Counted from the first letter of the stretch, positions 21,882 to 31,640 are shown. The stretch is 64,000 bases of DNA from Plotosus lineatus (GCA_024760905.1 CM045729.1:74774050-74838049), one strand, 5' to 3'. Made by a program: numbers and translations. Notes: generated from the sequence alone by a model not told the origin.

Positions 21882-22233
21882 GGGGCAGTGGTGGTCTAGT
21901 GGTATAGGGTGCTGAATCGCTGATCCAAAGGTTGGGGGTTCGAGTCCCACTCTCCACAAGGTTGTCACTGTCCCCCCCATGTGCAGCTAACTGGGTTATC
22001 AAAGGCGGGCCATCTCTCTCACTGTCTATGGTGAGAGGCATGTAAAAGAACCATTGCTGACTTTCGTAAAGAGTAGCTGCAAAGTCGTCAGCGTGTTTCT
22101 GTCCCTTGCTAAAAAGGGTTGTGACAGGAAGGGCATCCGACGTAAAAAAAAAAACCTCTGCCAAATCAAATGTGCGAATCAAATGATTCGCTGTGGTGAC
22201 TCCCGAGTAAAAGGGAAAAAGCCGAAAGGAAGA
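21882..22233 (+). mobile_element. Hybrid SINE: tRNA head and family A body with RTE-derived tail
   Basis: The first ~220 bp match SINE family A (TGGTCTAGTGGTATAGGG, GGGTTCGAGTCCC, and the body up to GTCAGCGTGTTTCTG). After that the usual tail is replaced by AGGAAGGGCATCCGACGTAA (RTE 5' UTR) and then ATTCGCTGTGGTGACTCC with GCCGAAAGGAAGA (RTE 3' terminus). A 17-bp TSD, CAGTGTATCAGTAGACC, at 21865-21881 and 22234-22250 encloses the whole composite, so it inserted as one molecule. The same junction recurs at about 51297. Confidence 0.92.
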
Positions 22234-22250
22234 CAGTGTATCAGTAGACC

Positions 22251-22468
22251 AGTCAGAGGGTGCAGGCTTGACCATGTCTACACTCTTAATCAATGATGTC
22301 CCTGATGACACTAATCCCTTTCAGTCAGATAATGCACCCTGACATACGGCGAACACTGTGGGTTTGACGGAAAATTGACTTCCAAACTCTCCATTTGTGG
22401 ATGTGCTGGACAAACAAGCCTAACTCATGAAGAACCTACATTTTAATTTCTAGATATCAAAGGATATG
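22251..22468. other. No recognised feature
   Basis: Short unique stretch. Nothing supported. Confidence 0.4.
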
Positions 22469-22967
22469 CAGGGATCCCGCGCTACTTCGCGTTTCAATTC
22501 ATGTGGCTTCAGTGCATCGTAGTTTTTTAAAAAAAAAATTAATTGAATTAAAAAATAAGGAATTTAAGAAAGAATACGGGAAAAGGTTAAGGAAAATGCC
22601 GCAAAACAAGGTCAATTATGCAAAAAAAAAAAAAAAACCCCAAAAAAACAACCCAAAATAAACAAAAACAAAAAGCAACCCAAAACCCTCCATCAAAACT
22701 ACGGACATTTTTATGTGCGGTGCGCATCGGGATGCATGTGAGCACGAGTCTGTATGTGTGTGTATTTATATTTTATTTACATCTGATGCATTATTTTTGA
22801 ACTTTTAATTGGTATTATAAGCATTTATAGCGTCGAATATGTATTTATTGATATTATATACACATATACATGTACATATATGTCAGTCAGATCCTACTTC
22901 TTCGTGGAATTCCACGGTTGTGCGGGGATCTCGGTCCCAATTAACCGCAGAAAGTGAGGGATCCCTG
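22469..22967 (+). mobile_element. Tigger-like MITE (GGATCCCTCGCTACTTCG family)
   Basis: Termini CAGGGATCCCGCGCTACTTC and the inverse GAAAGTGAGGGATCCCTG, with TA on the right flank (22968-22969) and TG on the left. About 0.5 kb with an A-rich interior. No ORF of note. Confidence 0.82.
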
Positions 22968-23149
22968 TACTGCTAACTGTTTCATGTTAGATAGCGCAGC
23001 AGAACCATGCCTGGTATGGTTAAGGCTTTTTCGGCAACACAAGGAGGACCGACACAATATTAGGCAGGGGGGTTAATGATATATTCTGTAAATAGACAGA
23101 TGGTCATTTTTGGGTAAATTGGGATATTTGGCTTCAATATCACCCTGGA

Positions 23150-23485
23150 TTCATTCATTTTCTGAAAAGCTTAATTACAATTATGGTTGGTGGGACACTG
23201 TGGCGCCCATCCCAGCCAACTCCAGGCAAGGGCAGAGTACACCCTGAACAGCTCACCAGGCCATCTCAGGACAAAAAACAAGCTGATGCAGCTACTCTTG
23301 ATGAAAGCCAGCATTGATTCTTTTACAGCCTCACACCATACACAGAGAGAGACATGTCCGGCCTTTGATAAAACCACTTAGCTGCACCTGGGGGGACAGT
23401 GACAACCCATTGAGAGTGGGACTTGAACCCCCAACCTTGGGATCAGTGATCCAGAACCTTACCATCCGACCACCACTGCCCAAAT
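23150..23485 (-). mobile_element. tRNA-derived SINE, family A
   Basis: Diverged minus copy: CATCCCAGCCAACTCCAGGC on the tail side and GGGACTTGAACCCCCAACC plus CCACCACTGCCC at the head. Confidence 0.88.
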
Positions 23486-23489
23486 ACAA

Positions 23490-23690
23490 TTCATTCATCT
23501 AATAATCCACTTCCTACATATGACCAATGAAAGTTGGCAAACTATCCTACTAGGGTCACTATAAATCTGCATGAAGACAGGAAACATCCTGAACAGCTCC
23601 CCAACCCATCAGGGGGCCAACCTCGGGGCAGTTTGGAAAAGCCGTTTAGTCTAATGTGCATGTTTTTAGAAAGTGGGAGGAAACAATAGT
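23490..23690 (-). mobile_element. V-SINE-like fragment
   Basis: Minus-strand tail and core scraps: AGTCTAATGTGCATGTTTTT, GAGGAAAC at the right, and CTACTAGGGTCACTATAAAT at the left. 5'-truncated. Confidence 0.5.
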
Positions 23691-23691
23691 G

Positions 23692-24030
23692 TATAGGTTA
23701 GCACATCTGCCTCAGAGCAAGAAGGTCATTAGTTCAAGTCTTGTGCTCAGGTGTTATTGTATGGAGTTTGCATGTTCTCCCTGTATTTGTTTCTTCCAGG
23801 TATGCTGATTTCCTTCAAAAGTCCAAAGACATGCACATTAGGGTAGTTGGCTGTTCCAAATTGACCCTAGGTGTGTTGGTGAGTGTGATTGGTTGCATGA
23901 GTGTGTGTGTGTGTGTTGATCTATGATGGATTGGTGAGCTGCTCAGGGTGTATTCCACATTTGCACAGTGTTAACTGTAGACTCCAGCCTCCCTGCAACC
24001 ATTAAGTGGTTCAGCAAACAAGTGAGTATG
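23692..24030 (+). mobile_element. V-SINE-like repeat, nearly complete
   Basis: tRNA-like start (TAGGTTAGCACATCTGCCTC, GGTCATTAGTTCAAGTC), core TGTATGGAGTTTGCATGTTC and AGTCCAAAGACATGCACATT, a (TG)n tract near 23903, then a tail with GGTGAGCTGCTCAGGGTGTA. Confidence 0.75.
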
Positions 24031-24071
24031 AGGGCATACTCCTGCCTGAGCTTTAAACAGAAATTACATTA

Positions 24072-24420
24072 TTTTCTGTAACCGATTAATCCTAATTAGA
24101 GTCGCGGGGAGGCTGGCGCCCATCCCAGCCGACTCCGGGCGAGGGCAGAGTACATCCTGGACAGCTGAACAAGCCATCGCAGGGTGGAAACATGCTGACG
24201 GCTTCGCAATTACTCTTGTCAAAAGTCAGCAATGGTTCTTTCACATGAACCTCTCACCATATACAGTGAGAGACATGGCCGGTCTTTGATAACCCAGTTA
24301 TCTGCATGGTGGAGGGGGTGGGGTGGGTGGGGGGGCAGTGACAACCTGTGGTGAGAGGGGCCCGAACCCCAATCTTTGGATCAATTATCCAGCACCTATA
24401 CCACAAGGACACAACTGCCC
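24072..24420 (-). mobile_element. tRNA-derived SINE, family A, with long G-run
   Basis: Tail at left (TTTTCTGTAACCGATTAATC), head at right (GGGGCCCGAACCCCAATC). The block GGAGGGGGTGGGGTGGGTGG at 24311-24330 continues to 24335 and has enough G-runs for a quadruplex. Confidence 0.9.
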
Positions 24421-24425
24421 TGAAT

Positions 24426-25180
24426 GATGAAATGTGGATTTTAAAGAAGATGCGTTCTTGAATTGACAGGTAAATGTTTTTCCTCTTTTTGAGGGCTCTA
24501 TAAACAACCTGAGAAATATTAATGAACTTTTGAGACCATGTTAATATAATGATGGTCGTCAGGGAAAACTAGCTTGAGACCTAAACAAAAAGTATCTCAA
24601 AACCACTTGTTGGAACAAAGTGCTTCAGATCAGTTTTACAGAGAAAGACCACAGGAAGACCACAGGCCATTACAAAAATGACCTTAATTAAGCAGCACAG
24701 CAAATCGTTTCAAAACACTGAAAACCACTTTCCAAATAAGAAACGAGAGGGTACCATCGTGACCTCCATGAGCAATGCTATAAATCTTCCACAATGAAAA
24801 CAGGTTCAGCAACAAATCACATTTGAGCCTGCAGTCTTTTTTGGGAAGAGAAATTGCCAGTTTAATGTCTGTTCAAAGACACAGAGGACAATAATTGAAA
24901 CTTTGAAACAGGTTATTTTTAAAAAATCAGAGCCATAAAAATAATTTTATCAAGAGCTTTTTGAACTTGTTTTGCAACCGCCTGTGTTTTAAGTAAAAAA
25001 ATAGAGGCATGATTTGCATGCAAAGAACAAAAAATGGCAAATGTATAGAACAGAGCTTCACACGATGCTAAAGTTGTGTTGTGAACTGCCAAATTTGTTC
25101 AATACAGACTCGACTAGGTGTAAGCAAGATGTAAGAAAACACAGATAGATGTAGAGCCCTGACATAACTGTAATGACAAT
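24426..25180. other. No recognised feature
   Basis: Unique-looking AT-rich DNA without ORFs or known repeats. Confidence 0.5.
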
Positions 25181-25183
25181 ACA

Positions 25184-25290
25184 GGTAGTGTCCGACTTAC
25201 AACCACATTTGATTCTGACCAACAGGTCGTAGGATGGTTTGGAGGTAAGTCGGGTCTGTACAGGTATTACTACTAGTATGTATTCTGGAC
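25184..25290. mobile_element. Left end of a Tigger-like MITE (GTCCGACTTACAACC)
   Basis: Begins CAGGTAGTGTCCGACTTACA after TA and continues with a GGTAAGTCGGGTCTGTACAG segment. A right-end counterpart in inverse orientation, GGTCATAAGTCTGACATTAC, lies at 31612-31631. I infer a single element split by about 6 kb of later insertions. Confidence 0.5.
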
Positions 25291-25304
25291 CTTTTTACAC
25301 ATTC

Positions 25305-25555
25305 ATTCATTTTCTGTAACCGTTTAATCCTAATTAGGGTTGTGGGGAGGCTGGTGCCCATCCCAGCCGACTCCGGGCGAGAGTAGTGTACACCCTGGAC
25401 AGCTCACCAGGCCATCACAGGGTGGAAACATGCTGACAGCTTTGCAGCCTACTCTTGTCAAACGTCAGAAATGGTTCTTTTACATGAACCTCACACTACA
25501 GAGAGTGAGACATGGATGGCCTTTGATTACTCAGTTAACTGCACTGCGGGTTTTT
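25305..25555 (-). mobile_element. tRNA-derived SINE, family A, 5'-truncated
   Basis: Tail at left (TTTTCTGTAACCGTTTAATC), body to GTTAACTGCACTGCGGG near 25550. The tRNA-like head is absent. Confidence 0.85.
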
Positions 25556-25591
25556 ACAAGTACTTGTCAAAATTTTGGTTGCAATCTTTCC

Positions 25592-25596
<5 letters not shown>

Positions 25597-25659
<63 letters not shown>
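25597..25659. repeat. (TA)n array abutting an RTE 3' end
   Basis: About 31 TA units end directly at CCTTTCAGCTGTTCCC, the minus-strand RTE terminus. Confidence 0.95.
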
Positions 25660-25661
<2 letters not shown>

Positions 25662-25848
25662 TTTCAGCTGTTCCCTTCAGGGGTTGCCACAGCGAATCAT
25701 CTGTCTCCATCTCACCCTATCACCCATCTTCTTCGCTTACACAAACTACCTTCATGTCTTCCTTCACGACATCCATAAATCTTCTCTATGGTCTTCCTCC
25801 AGGCCTTCTGCTGGGTAATTCCTACCTCAGCATCCTACTACCAATATA

Positions 25849-26638
25849 CAGTAAAACCTCCGCTGACGAACGCTTAAGCTCACGAACTTTTCGCCTCAAG
25901 AACATTAAATTTGCGATCATATAGTCTCTGCTGACGAACTAGTTTTCGGCGGACGAACCAAACCACGCAGTCGAACAGCGCCACGGTGGCGGCCACGAGA
26001 AGCTGACGCACGCTCATGGCGTCACAGTTCGTCACACCCCTTTCTTTGAGTGAGGAAGTGGTTTGTGTTTGATAGACATTTTGGACCATATTGAGTGTAC
26101 TTTTGGTATTATGGGACCGAAAAAGACCCCACCACAGGCGGAAATCATTGAAAAACACGAACGAGGTGTGCGTTTGTGTGACTCAGCGTCCCAGTACCAG
26201 TACGCTAAGTCTACCATTGCTACCATCCTTAAGAACAAGGAAGCTATTAAGGGTGCGTGTGTGGCTAAGGGTGTTTCCAAACAGTAGGCGTTTCCAAACA
26301 CTCCTTCCAAACAGTAAGTCCCTCCCTCCCTCCTCCTCCCACTCCATTCCATCAAGCCATCAACTACCATCACAAAGGTAAATAAAACGACTTTATTATA
26401 CAGTACAGTTTATTTCTTTAATTACAATACAATAGCACATTTATTATACATAAAATAAGGTATATTTTTGTGTAGTTTTAAGGCTTATTTAGTAGAAAAT
26501 TATGTTTTATGGGGACCTGGGAACGGATTATTCTCATTTTAATGGTTTCTTATGGGAAATAAATGTTCGGAAGACGAACTTTTCGCCTTACACACACTTT
26601 CTGGGAACCAATTATGTTCGTGAGCAGAGGTATCACTG
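25849..26638 (+). mobile_element. Tigger-like MITE with HTH ORF, copy 2 (complete)
   Basis: Termini CAGTAAAACCTCCGCTGACG and the inverse of CAGTGATACCTCTGCTCACG, 790 bp, with TA on both sides (25847-25848, 26639-26640). The host RTE sequence CCAATATA|TTCACTATCC is restored when the element and one TA are removed. This proves the boundaries and the TA target typical of Tc1/mariner-class elements. The plus strand holds the short HTH ORF at 26063-26287 (internal ATG at 26111). Confidence 0.95.
26111..26287 (+). CDS. Short pogo/Tigger-type HTH ORF inside the MITE
   Basis: From ATG 26111 the ORF encodes 58 residues starting MGPKKTPPQ, with EIIEKHERG, SASQYQYAKSTIATILKNKE and a stop after GVSKQ. 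The wording resembles the N-terminal CENP-B/psq-like helix-turn-helix of pogo/Tigger transposases. The DDE catalytic domain is absent. The same ORF with few changes is open in the copies at 15614-15838 and 51800-52024. Whether it is translated is unknown. Confidence 0.45.
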   Translation: MGPKKTPPQAEIIEKHERGVRLCDSASQYQYAKSTIATILKNKEAIKGACVAKGVSKQ

Positions 26639-28335
26639 TATTCACTATCCCTCCTCTGTCCATGTCCAAACCATCTCAATCTAGCCTCTTTGACTTTGTC
26701 TCCAAAACCTCTTACATGTGCTGTCCCTCTGATGTATTCAATCCTGATCTTATCCATCCTCGATTACTCCCAAAGAGAATCTCAACATTCTCATCTCTGC
26801 TACCTCCAGCTCTGCCTCCTGTCTTTTCCTCAGTGCCACTGTTTCTAAAGGAGAGAACATCGAACCAAACTGTTGTTCACAAATGACAACCTCTGCCCTT
26901 AGTCAAGCTTCCACTATTCTTTCCCATAATTTCATCATATGGCTCATCCACTTTATTCCTCTGTAGTTACCACAACTCTGCATGTCTCCCTTGTTCTTAA
27001 AAATGGGCACCAGCACTTATCCTCCATTCCTCTGGCATCTGCTCACTCTCTAAGACCTTGTTGAATGTTCTTGTCAGAAAATCTACTGCTTCCTCTCCTA
27101 GACACTTCCATACCTCCACAAGTATATCATCAGGACCAACTGCCTTTCCACTCTTCATCCTCTTCAATGCCCTCCTCACTTCACCCTTGCTAATTTTTGC
27201 AACTTCCTGGTCCTCAATGGTCACTTCCTGTACTTTTTTCTCTCTCATTTTCCTCATTCATCAGCTCTTCAAAATACTCTTTCCATCTTCCCAGCATACT
27301 TCTGTCATCAGTCAATACATCTCCCACTTCTGTCCTTAATTACCCTAACTTGCTGCACGTCCTTCCCATCACTATTTATCTACAGTGCCAACCTGTATAA
27401 ATCAGTTTCTCCTTCGTAACTGTCCAACCTAGCACACAAGTCATCATACACTCTCTGGCTTTTGACACTGCTACCTTCACCTTATGCTGTGCCTCTCTGT
27501 ACTGCTGTTTACTCTCTTCAGTCTTCTCAATGTCCCACTTCTTCTTAGCTAACCTCTTCCTTTTTACACACTCCTGCACTTCCTCATTCCACCACTAAGT
27601 TTCCTGATCTACTGTCCTTCCAGAGGACACACCAAGTACTCTCCTACCTGTCTCCATGATCACATTAGCTCTAGTTGTCCCGTAATCTGGAAGCACTTCC
27701 TGACCACTCAAAACCTGTTTCAATTCCTCCTTGAAGACAACACGACACTCTTCCTTTTTCAGCCTCCACCACTTTGTCTTCTGCTCTGCCTTTGCCATCT
27801 TCACCTTCCTCACCATCAGTATCATCTTGCACACCAGCATCCTATGCTGTTTGGCAACACTCTCACCCACTACCACTTTGCAATCAACAGCTTAAACCCT
27901 GCTCCAAAGCTTCCAGCCTTGCTACCTTTCCACCTGGTCTCCTGAACACACAGTATGTCCACCTTTCTCCTCTGCATCATGTCAGAGAACACTCTATCTT
28001 TTCCTGTCATAGTTCCAACATTCAAAGTCCATACTCTCAGTCCAAGACTCATGCCTTTCCCCTTCTCTCTCCTCCTACGGACATGCCCCCCCTGCCTTTC
28101 CTTCTTCGACCAACAGTAGTCTATTTTCCACCAGCACCCTGTTGGACTGCACTGATGGCGGTTGTTGTTAACCCGGGCCTCGACCGATCCGGTATGACAT
28201 TCTTATTGATGAGTTGCATAACAAATTTGGCAAATGTTTTAAATTGGCTGCCGTTCCTGACACAACCCTCTGCATTTATCCAGGCTTCAGACCGGCATGA
28301 GGATGAACACTGGCTTGTGCCACCCTTCATGGCTG

Positions 28336-28336
<1 letters not shown>

Positions 28337-28392
<56 letters not shown>
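28337..28392. repeat. (TA)n array between two head-to-head RTE copies
   Basis: About 28 TA units lie between the 5' ends of a minus-strand and a plus-strand RTE. Confidence 0.95.
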
Positions 28393-28395
<3 letters not shown>

Positions 28396-28540
28396 CATAC
28401 CGGATCGGTCGAGGCCCAGGTTAACAACGACCGCCATCAGTGCTGTCAACCAACAGGGTGCTGATGGAAATTGGACTACTGTTGGTCGAAGACGTCGAAG
28501 AAGGAGATGTGTCCATAGGCAGAGAGAGAAGAGGAAATGC

Positions 28541-29053
28541 GTGAGCCTAGGACTGGGAGTAGGGACTTTGAATGTTGGAACTAGGCAAGGAAAAGATAGG
28601 GAGCTGGCTGACATGATGCAGAGGAGGAAGGTGGACATACTGTGTGTTCAGGAGACCAGGTGGAAAGGTAGCAAGGCTAGAAGCATAGGATCAGGGTTTA
28701 AGCTGTTTTATAATGGTGTGGATGGGAAGAGAAATGGAGTAGGAGTCATCTTGAAGGAGGAGTTTGTCAGGAATGTTCTAGAAGTGAAAATAGTGTCAGA
28801 CAGAGTGATGAGTCTCAAGTTAGAAATTGAAGGCATGATGTTCAATGTTGTTACTGCTTATACACCACAGGCAGGATGTGAGCGAGAAGAGAAGGAGAGA
28901 TTCTGGAGTGAGTTAGATGAAGTGATGCAGAATACCCCCAAAGATGAAAGAGTAGTCATTGGGGCAGACTTCAATGGACATGTTGGTGCAGGAAACAGGG
29001 GGGACGAGGAAGTGATGGGCAGGTTTGGTATCCAGGACAGGAACGCAGAATGA
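28541..29053 (+). pseudogene. RTE APE-type endonuclease fragment
   Basis: About 170 residues: GTLNVGTRQGKDRELADMMQ, DILCVQETRWKG (catalytic Glu), NVVTAYTPQAG, VVIGADFNGHVG. It stops at 29051-29053, before the SDH-type end of the domain, and the downstream ORF is in another frame. In intact RTE elements endonuclease and RT form one protein. Confidence 0.88.
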
Positions 29054-29261
29054 CAGCTGTTGGTAGATTTTGCAAAAAGGATGGAAAAGGCTGTTGTGAA
29101 TACATTCTTCCAGAAGAGAGAGGAGCATAGAGTGACTTATAAAAACGGAGGTAGGAGCACACAGGAGACTACATCTTGTGCAGGTGATGTAATTTGAAGG
29201 AAGTCAGTGACTGCAAAGTAGTAGCGGGTGAGAGTGTTGCCAAACAGCATAGGATGGTGGT

Positions 29262-31133
29262 GTGCAGGATGATGCTGATGGTGAGGAAGGTGAAGAAGGC
29301 AAAGGCAGAGCAGAAGACAAAGGGTGGAAGCTGAAAAAGGAAGAGTGTTGGGTTGTCTTCAAGGAGGAGTTGAAACAGGCTTTGGGTAGTCAGGAAGTGC
29401 TTTCAGATGACTGGACAACCACCGCCAATGTGATCAGGGAGACCGGTAGGACAGTACTTGGTGTGTCCTCTGGAAGGAAAGTAGATAAGGAAACTTGGTG
29501 GTGGAATGAGGAAGTGCAGGAGTGTGTACAAAAGAAGACGTCAGCTAAGAAGAAGTGGGACATTGAGAGGACTGAAGAGAGTAAACAGGAGTACAGGGAG
29601 ACACAGCGTAAGGCGAAGGTAGCGGTGTCAAAGGCCAAACAGAGGATGTATGATGACTTGTATGATAGGTTGGACAGTAAGGAGGGAGAAAATGATTTAT
29701 ACAGGTTAGCACAGCAGAGAAACAGAAATGGGAAAGACGTGCAGCAAGTTAGAGTGATAAAGGACAGAGAGGGAAATGTATTGACTGATGACAGAAGTGT
29801 GCTGGGAAGATGGAAAGAGTACTTCGAAGAGCTGATGAATGAGGAAAATGAGAGAGAAAAAAGAGTAGAAGAGGTGACGGTTGAGGACCAGGAACTAGCA
29901 AAGATTAGTAAGGGTGAAGTGAGGAGGGCATTGAAGAGGATGAAGAGTGGAAAGGCAGTTGGCCCTGATGACATACCGGTGGAGATATGGAAGTGTCTAG
30001 GAGAGGAAGCAGTAGATTTCCTGACAAGAACATTCAACAAGGTCTTAGAGAGTGAGAGGATGCCAGAGGAATGGAGGAGAAGTGTGCTGGTGCCCATTTT
30101 TAAGAACAAGGGAGATGTGCAGAGTTGTGGCAACTACAGAGGGATAAAGTTGATGAGCCATATGATGAAGTTATGGGAAAGAATAGTGGAAGCAAGACTA
30201 AGGGCAGAGGTCAGCATTTGTGAACAACAGTTTGGTTTCATGCCAAGAAAGAGCACCACAGATGCAGTGTTTGCCTTGAGGATGTTAATAGAGAAGTACA
30301 CAGAAGGTCAGAAGGATCTGCATTGTGCCTTTGTGCATCTGGAGAAAGCATATGACAGGGTGCTGAGAGAGGAACTGTGGTATTGCATGAGAAAGTCTGG
30401 AGTGGCAGAGAAGTGTGTTAGAGTGGTGCAAGCCATGTATGAGAGATATAAGACAGTGGTGAGGTGTGCTGTCAGTGTGACAGAAGAGTTCAAGGTGGAG
30501 GTGAGACTGCATCAAGGGTCAGCTCTGAGCCCCTTCTTGTTTGCTATGGTGATGGACAGGCTGACAGACGAGGTTAGACAAGACTCTCCATGGACTATGA
30601 TATTTGCAGATGACATTGTGATCTGCAGTGAGAGCAGAGAACAAGTGCAGGAAAACCTAGAGAGGTGGAGGTATGCCCTGGAAAGGAAGGGAATGAAGGT
30701 TAGCCTCAGTAAGACAGAATACATGTGTATGAATGCCAAGGACCCAAGAGGAACGGTGAGGTTACAAGGAGCAGAGATAAGAAAGGTGGAGGATTTTAAG
30801 TACTTAGGCTCAACAATCCAGAGCAATGGAGAGTGTGGAAAAGAGGTGAAGAAGCGTGTGCAGGCTAGTTGGAATGGTTGGAGAAAAGTGTCCAGTGTGA
30901 TGTGTGATAGGAAGGTATCGGCAAAAATGAAAGGAAAAGTGTACAAGACGGTGTTGAGGCCAGCGATGTTGTATGGTTTAGAAACAGTGGCACTGAGAAA
31001 AAGACAGGAGGCAGAGCTGGAGGTAGCAGAGATGAAAATGTTGAGGTTCTCTTTGGGAGTAACGAGGATGGATTGGATCAGGAATGAGCACATGAGAAGG
31101 ACAGCGTTTTGGAGACAAAGTCAGAGAGGCTAG
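29262..31133 (+). CDS. RTE reverse transcriptase ORF (623 codons, apparent motif A mutation)
   Basis: Linker (1-230), then RT: SGKAVGPDDIPVEIWKCLG near 230-245, IFKNKGDVQSCGNYRGIKLM near 285, QFGFMPRKSTTDAVFALRM near 325, motif A FVHLEKAYDRV near 357-367, LHQGSALSPFLFAMVMD near 415, and motif C FADD at 448-451, followed by the thumb and C-terminal block. In motif A codon 359 (30336-30338) is CAT (His). Related RTE copies and the Rex3 copy here have FVDLEKA, so a metal-binding Asp is probably lost. The ORF ends at 31133 where a small deletion shifts the frame. The endonuclease is detached upstream. Likely inactive despite its length. Confidence 0.88.
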   Translation: MQDDADGEEGEEGKGRAEDKGWKLKKEECWVVFKEELKQALGSQEVLSDDWTTTANVIRETGRTVLGVSSGRKVDKETWWWNEEVQECVQKKTSAKKKWDIERTEESKQEYRETQRKAKVAVSKAKQRMYDDLYDRLDSKEGENDLYRLAQQRNRNGKDVQQVRVIKDREGNVLTDDRSVLGRWKEYFEELMNEENEREKRVEEVTVEDQELAKISKGEVRRALKRMKSGKAVGPDDIPVEIWKCLGEEAVDFLTRTFNKVLESERMPEEWRRSVLVPIFKNKGDVQSCGNYRGIKLMSHMMKLWERIVEARLRAEVSICEQQFGFMPRKSTTDAVFALRMLIEKYTEGQKDLHCAFVHLEKAYDRVLREELWYCMRKSGVAEKCVRVVQAMYERYKTVVRCAVSVTEEFKVEVRLHQGSALSPFLFAMVMDRLTDEVRQDSPWTMIFADDIVICSESREQVQENLERWRYALERKGMKVSLSKTEYMCMNAKDPRGTVRLQGAEIRKVEDFKYLGSTIQSNGECGKEVKKRVQASWNGWRKVSSVMCDRKVSAKMKGKVYKTVLRPAMLYGLETVALRKRQEAELEVAEMKMLRFSLGVTRMDWIRNEHMRRTAFWRQSQRG

Positions 31134-31371
31134 ATTGAGATGGTTTGGACATGTACAGAGGAGGGGTAGTGAGTATATTGGTCGTAGGCTGTTGAGGTAG
31201 GACCAGGCAGAAGGCCTAGAGGAAGACCAAAGAAACGATTCGTGGATGTGGTGAAGGAGGTCATGAAGGCAGTTCGTGTCAGAGAAGAGGATGCAGAGGA
31301 TAGGGTGAGATGGAGGCGGATGATTTGCTGTGGCGACCCCTGAAGGGAAAAGCCGAAAGGACAAGAAGAAG

Positions 31372-31560
31372 AAGAAGATATATATGTAAAATAAATGGGC
31401 ACCAGGATACTTCTCCTCCATTCCTCTGGCATCCTGGCATGTATATATATATGTGTGTGTGTGCCCGTTTGATGCTCACAAATAGGCTAGAATCACGTCA
31501 GCTCGGCTGATGATATTCACATACATCATACCCAAGTATATAAGCTATGTATTAATTATA
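31372..31560. repeat. Short (TA)/(TG) tract and RTE scrap
   Basis: ATATATATG after the AAG tail, then a displaced RTE fragment (GGGCACCAGGATACTTCTCC to CCTCTGGCATCC, minus orientation, 31396-31432), then ATATATATATGTGTGTGTG. Confidence 0.6.
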
Positions 31561-31640
31561 TTTTTAATTCATGGGTGGTCGTAAAGTCACAAAATCGTAA
31601 GTTGCGCAGGTCATAAGTCTGACATTACCTATCTTAGGTG
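31561..31640. mobile_element. Right end of the split Tigger-like MITE
   Basis: Contains GGTGGTCGTAAAGTCAC and ends GGTCATAAGTCTGACATTAC, roughly the inverse of the left end at 25184. Confidence 0.45.

Larger units (their letters stand above)
25660..28336 (-). mobile_element. RTE (Expander-like) LINE, defective, with a nested MITE
   Basis: The minus-strand 3' terminus lies at the left and the 5' UTR (AAGGGTGGCACAAGCC) at the right. A Tigger-like MITE interrupts it at 25849-26638. Core RT between about 26880 and 26900 is deleted, and a second internal deletion joins linker sequence to endonuclease near 27885. Frames are broken throughout (27257-26997 RT fingers, 27876-27595 linker, 28052-27870 endonuclease). 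Confidence 0.92.
28397..31371 (+). mobile_element. RTE (Expander-like) LINE, most complete copy
   Basis: The 5' UTR (CATACCGGATCGGTCGAGGC) is followed by the endonuclease (28541-29053), the RT ORF (29262-31133), the remaining C-terminal codons out of frame to about 31330, the terminal GCTGTGGCGACCCCTGAAGG and (AAG)n. Family assignment rests on the endonuclease/RT wording common to fish RTE elements. No TSD was found, because its 5' edge abuts the (TA)n array. Confidence 0.93.

Noticed and set aside
21882..21955. SINE heads as functional tRNA genes
   Set aside because: A and B boxes are present, but the acceptor and anticodon stems do not pair and each head continues into a SINE body with TSDs.
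22285..22312. CTGATGA at about 22301 and 44494 as further hammerhead cores
   Set aside because: No GAAA partner with a pairing stem II and no NUH site in the right place.
28541..31133. Endonuclease and RT ORFs as a working two-gene element
   Set aside because: RTE elements encode one protein. Here the frame is broken between the parts and after the RT, and motif A appears mutated.
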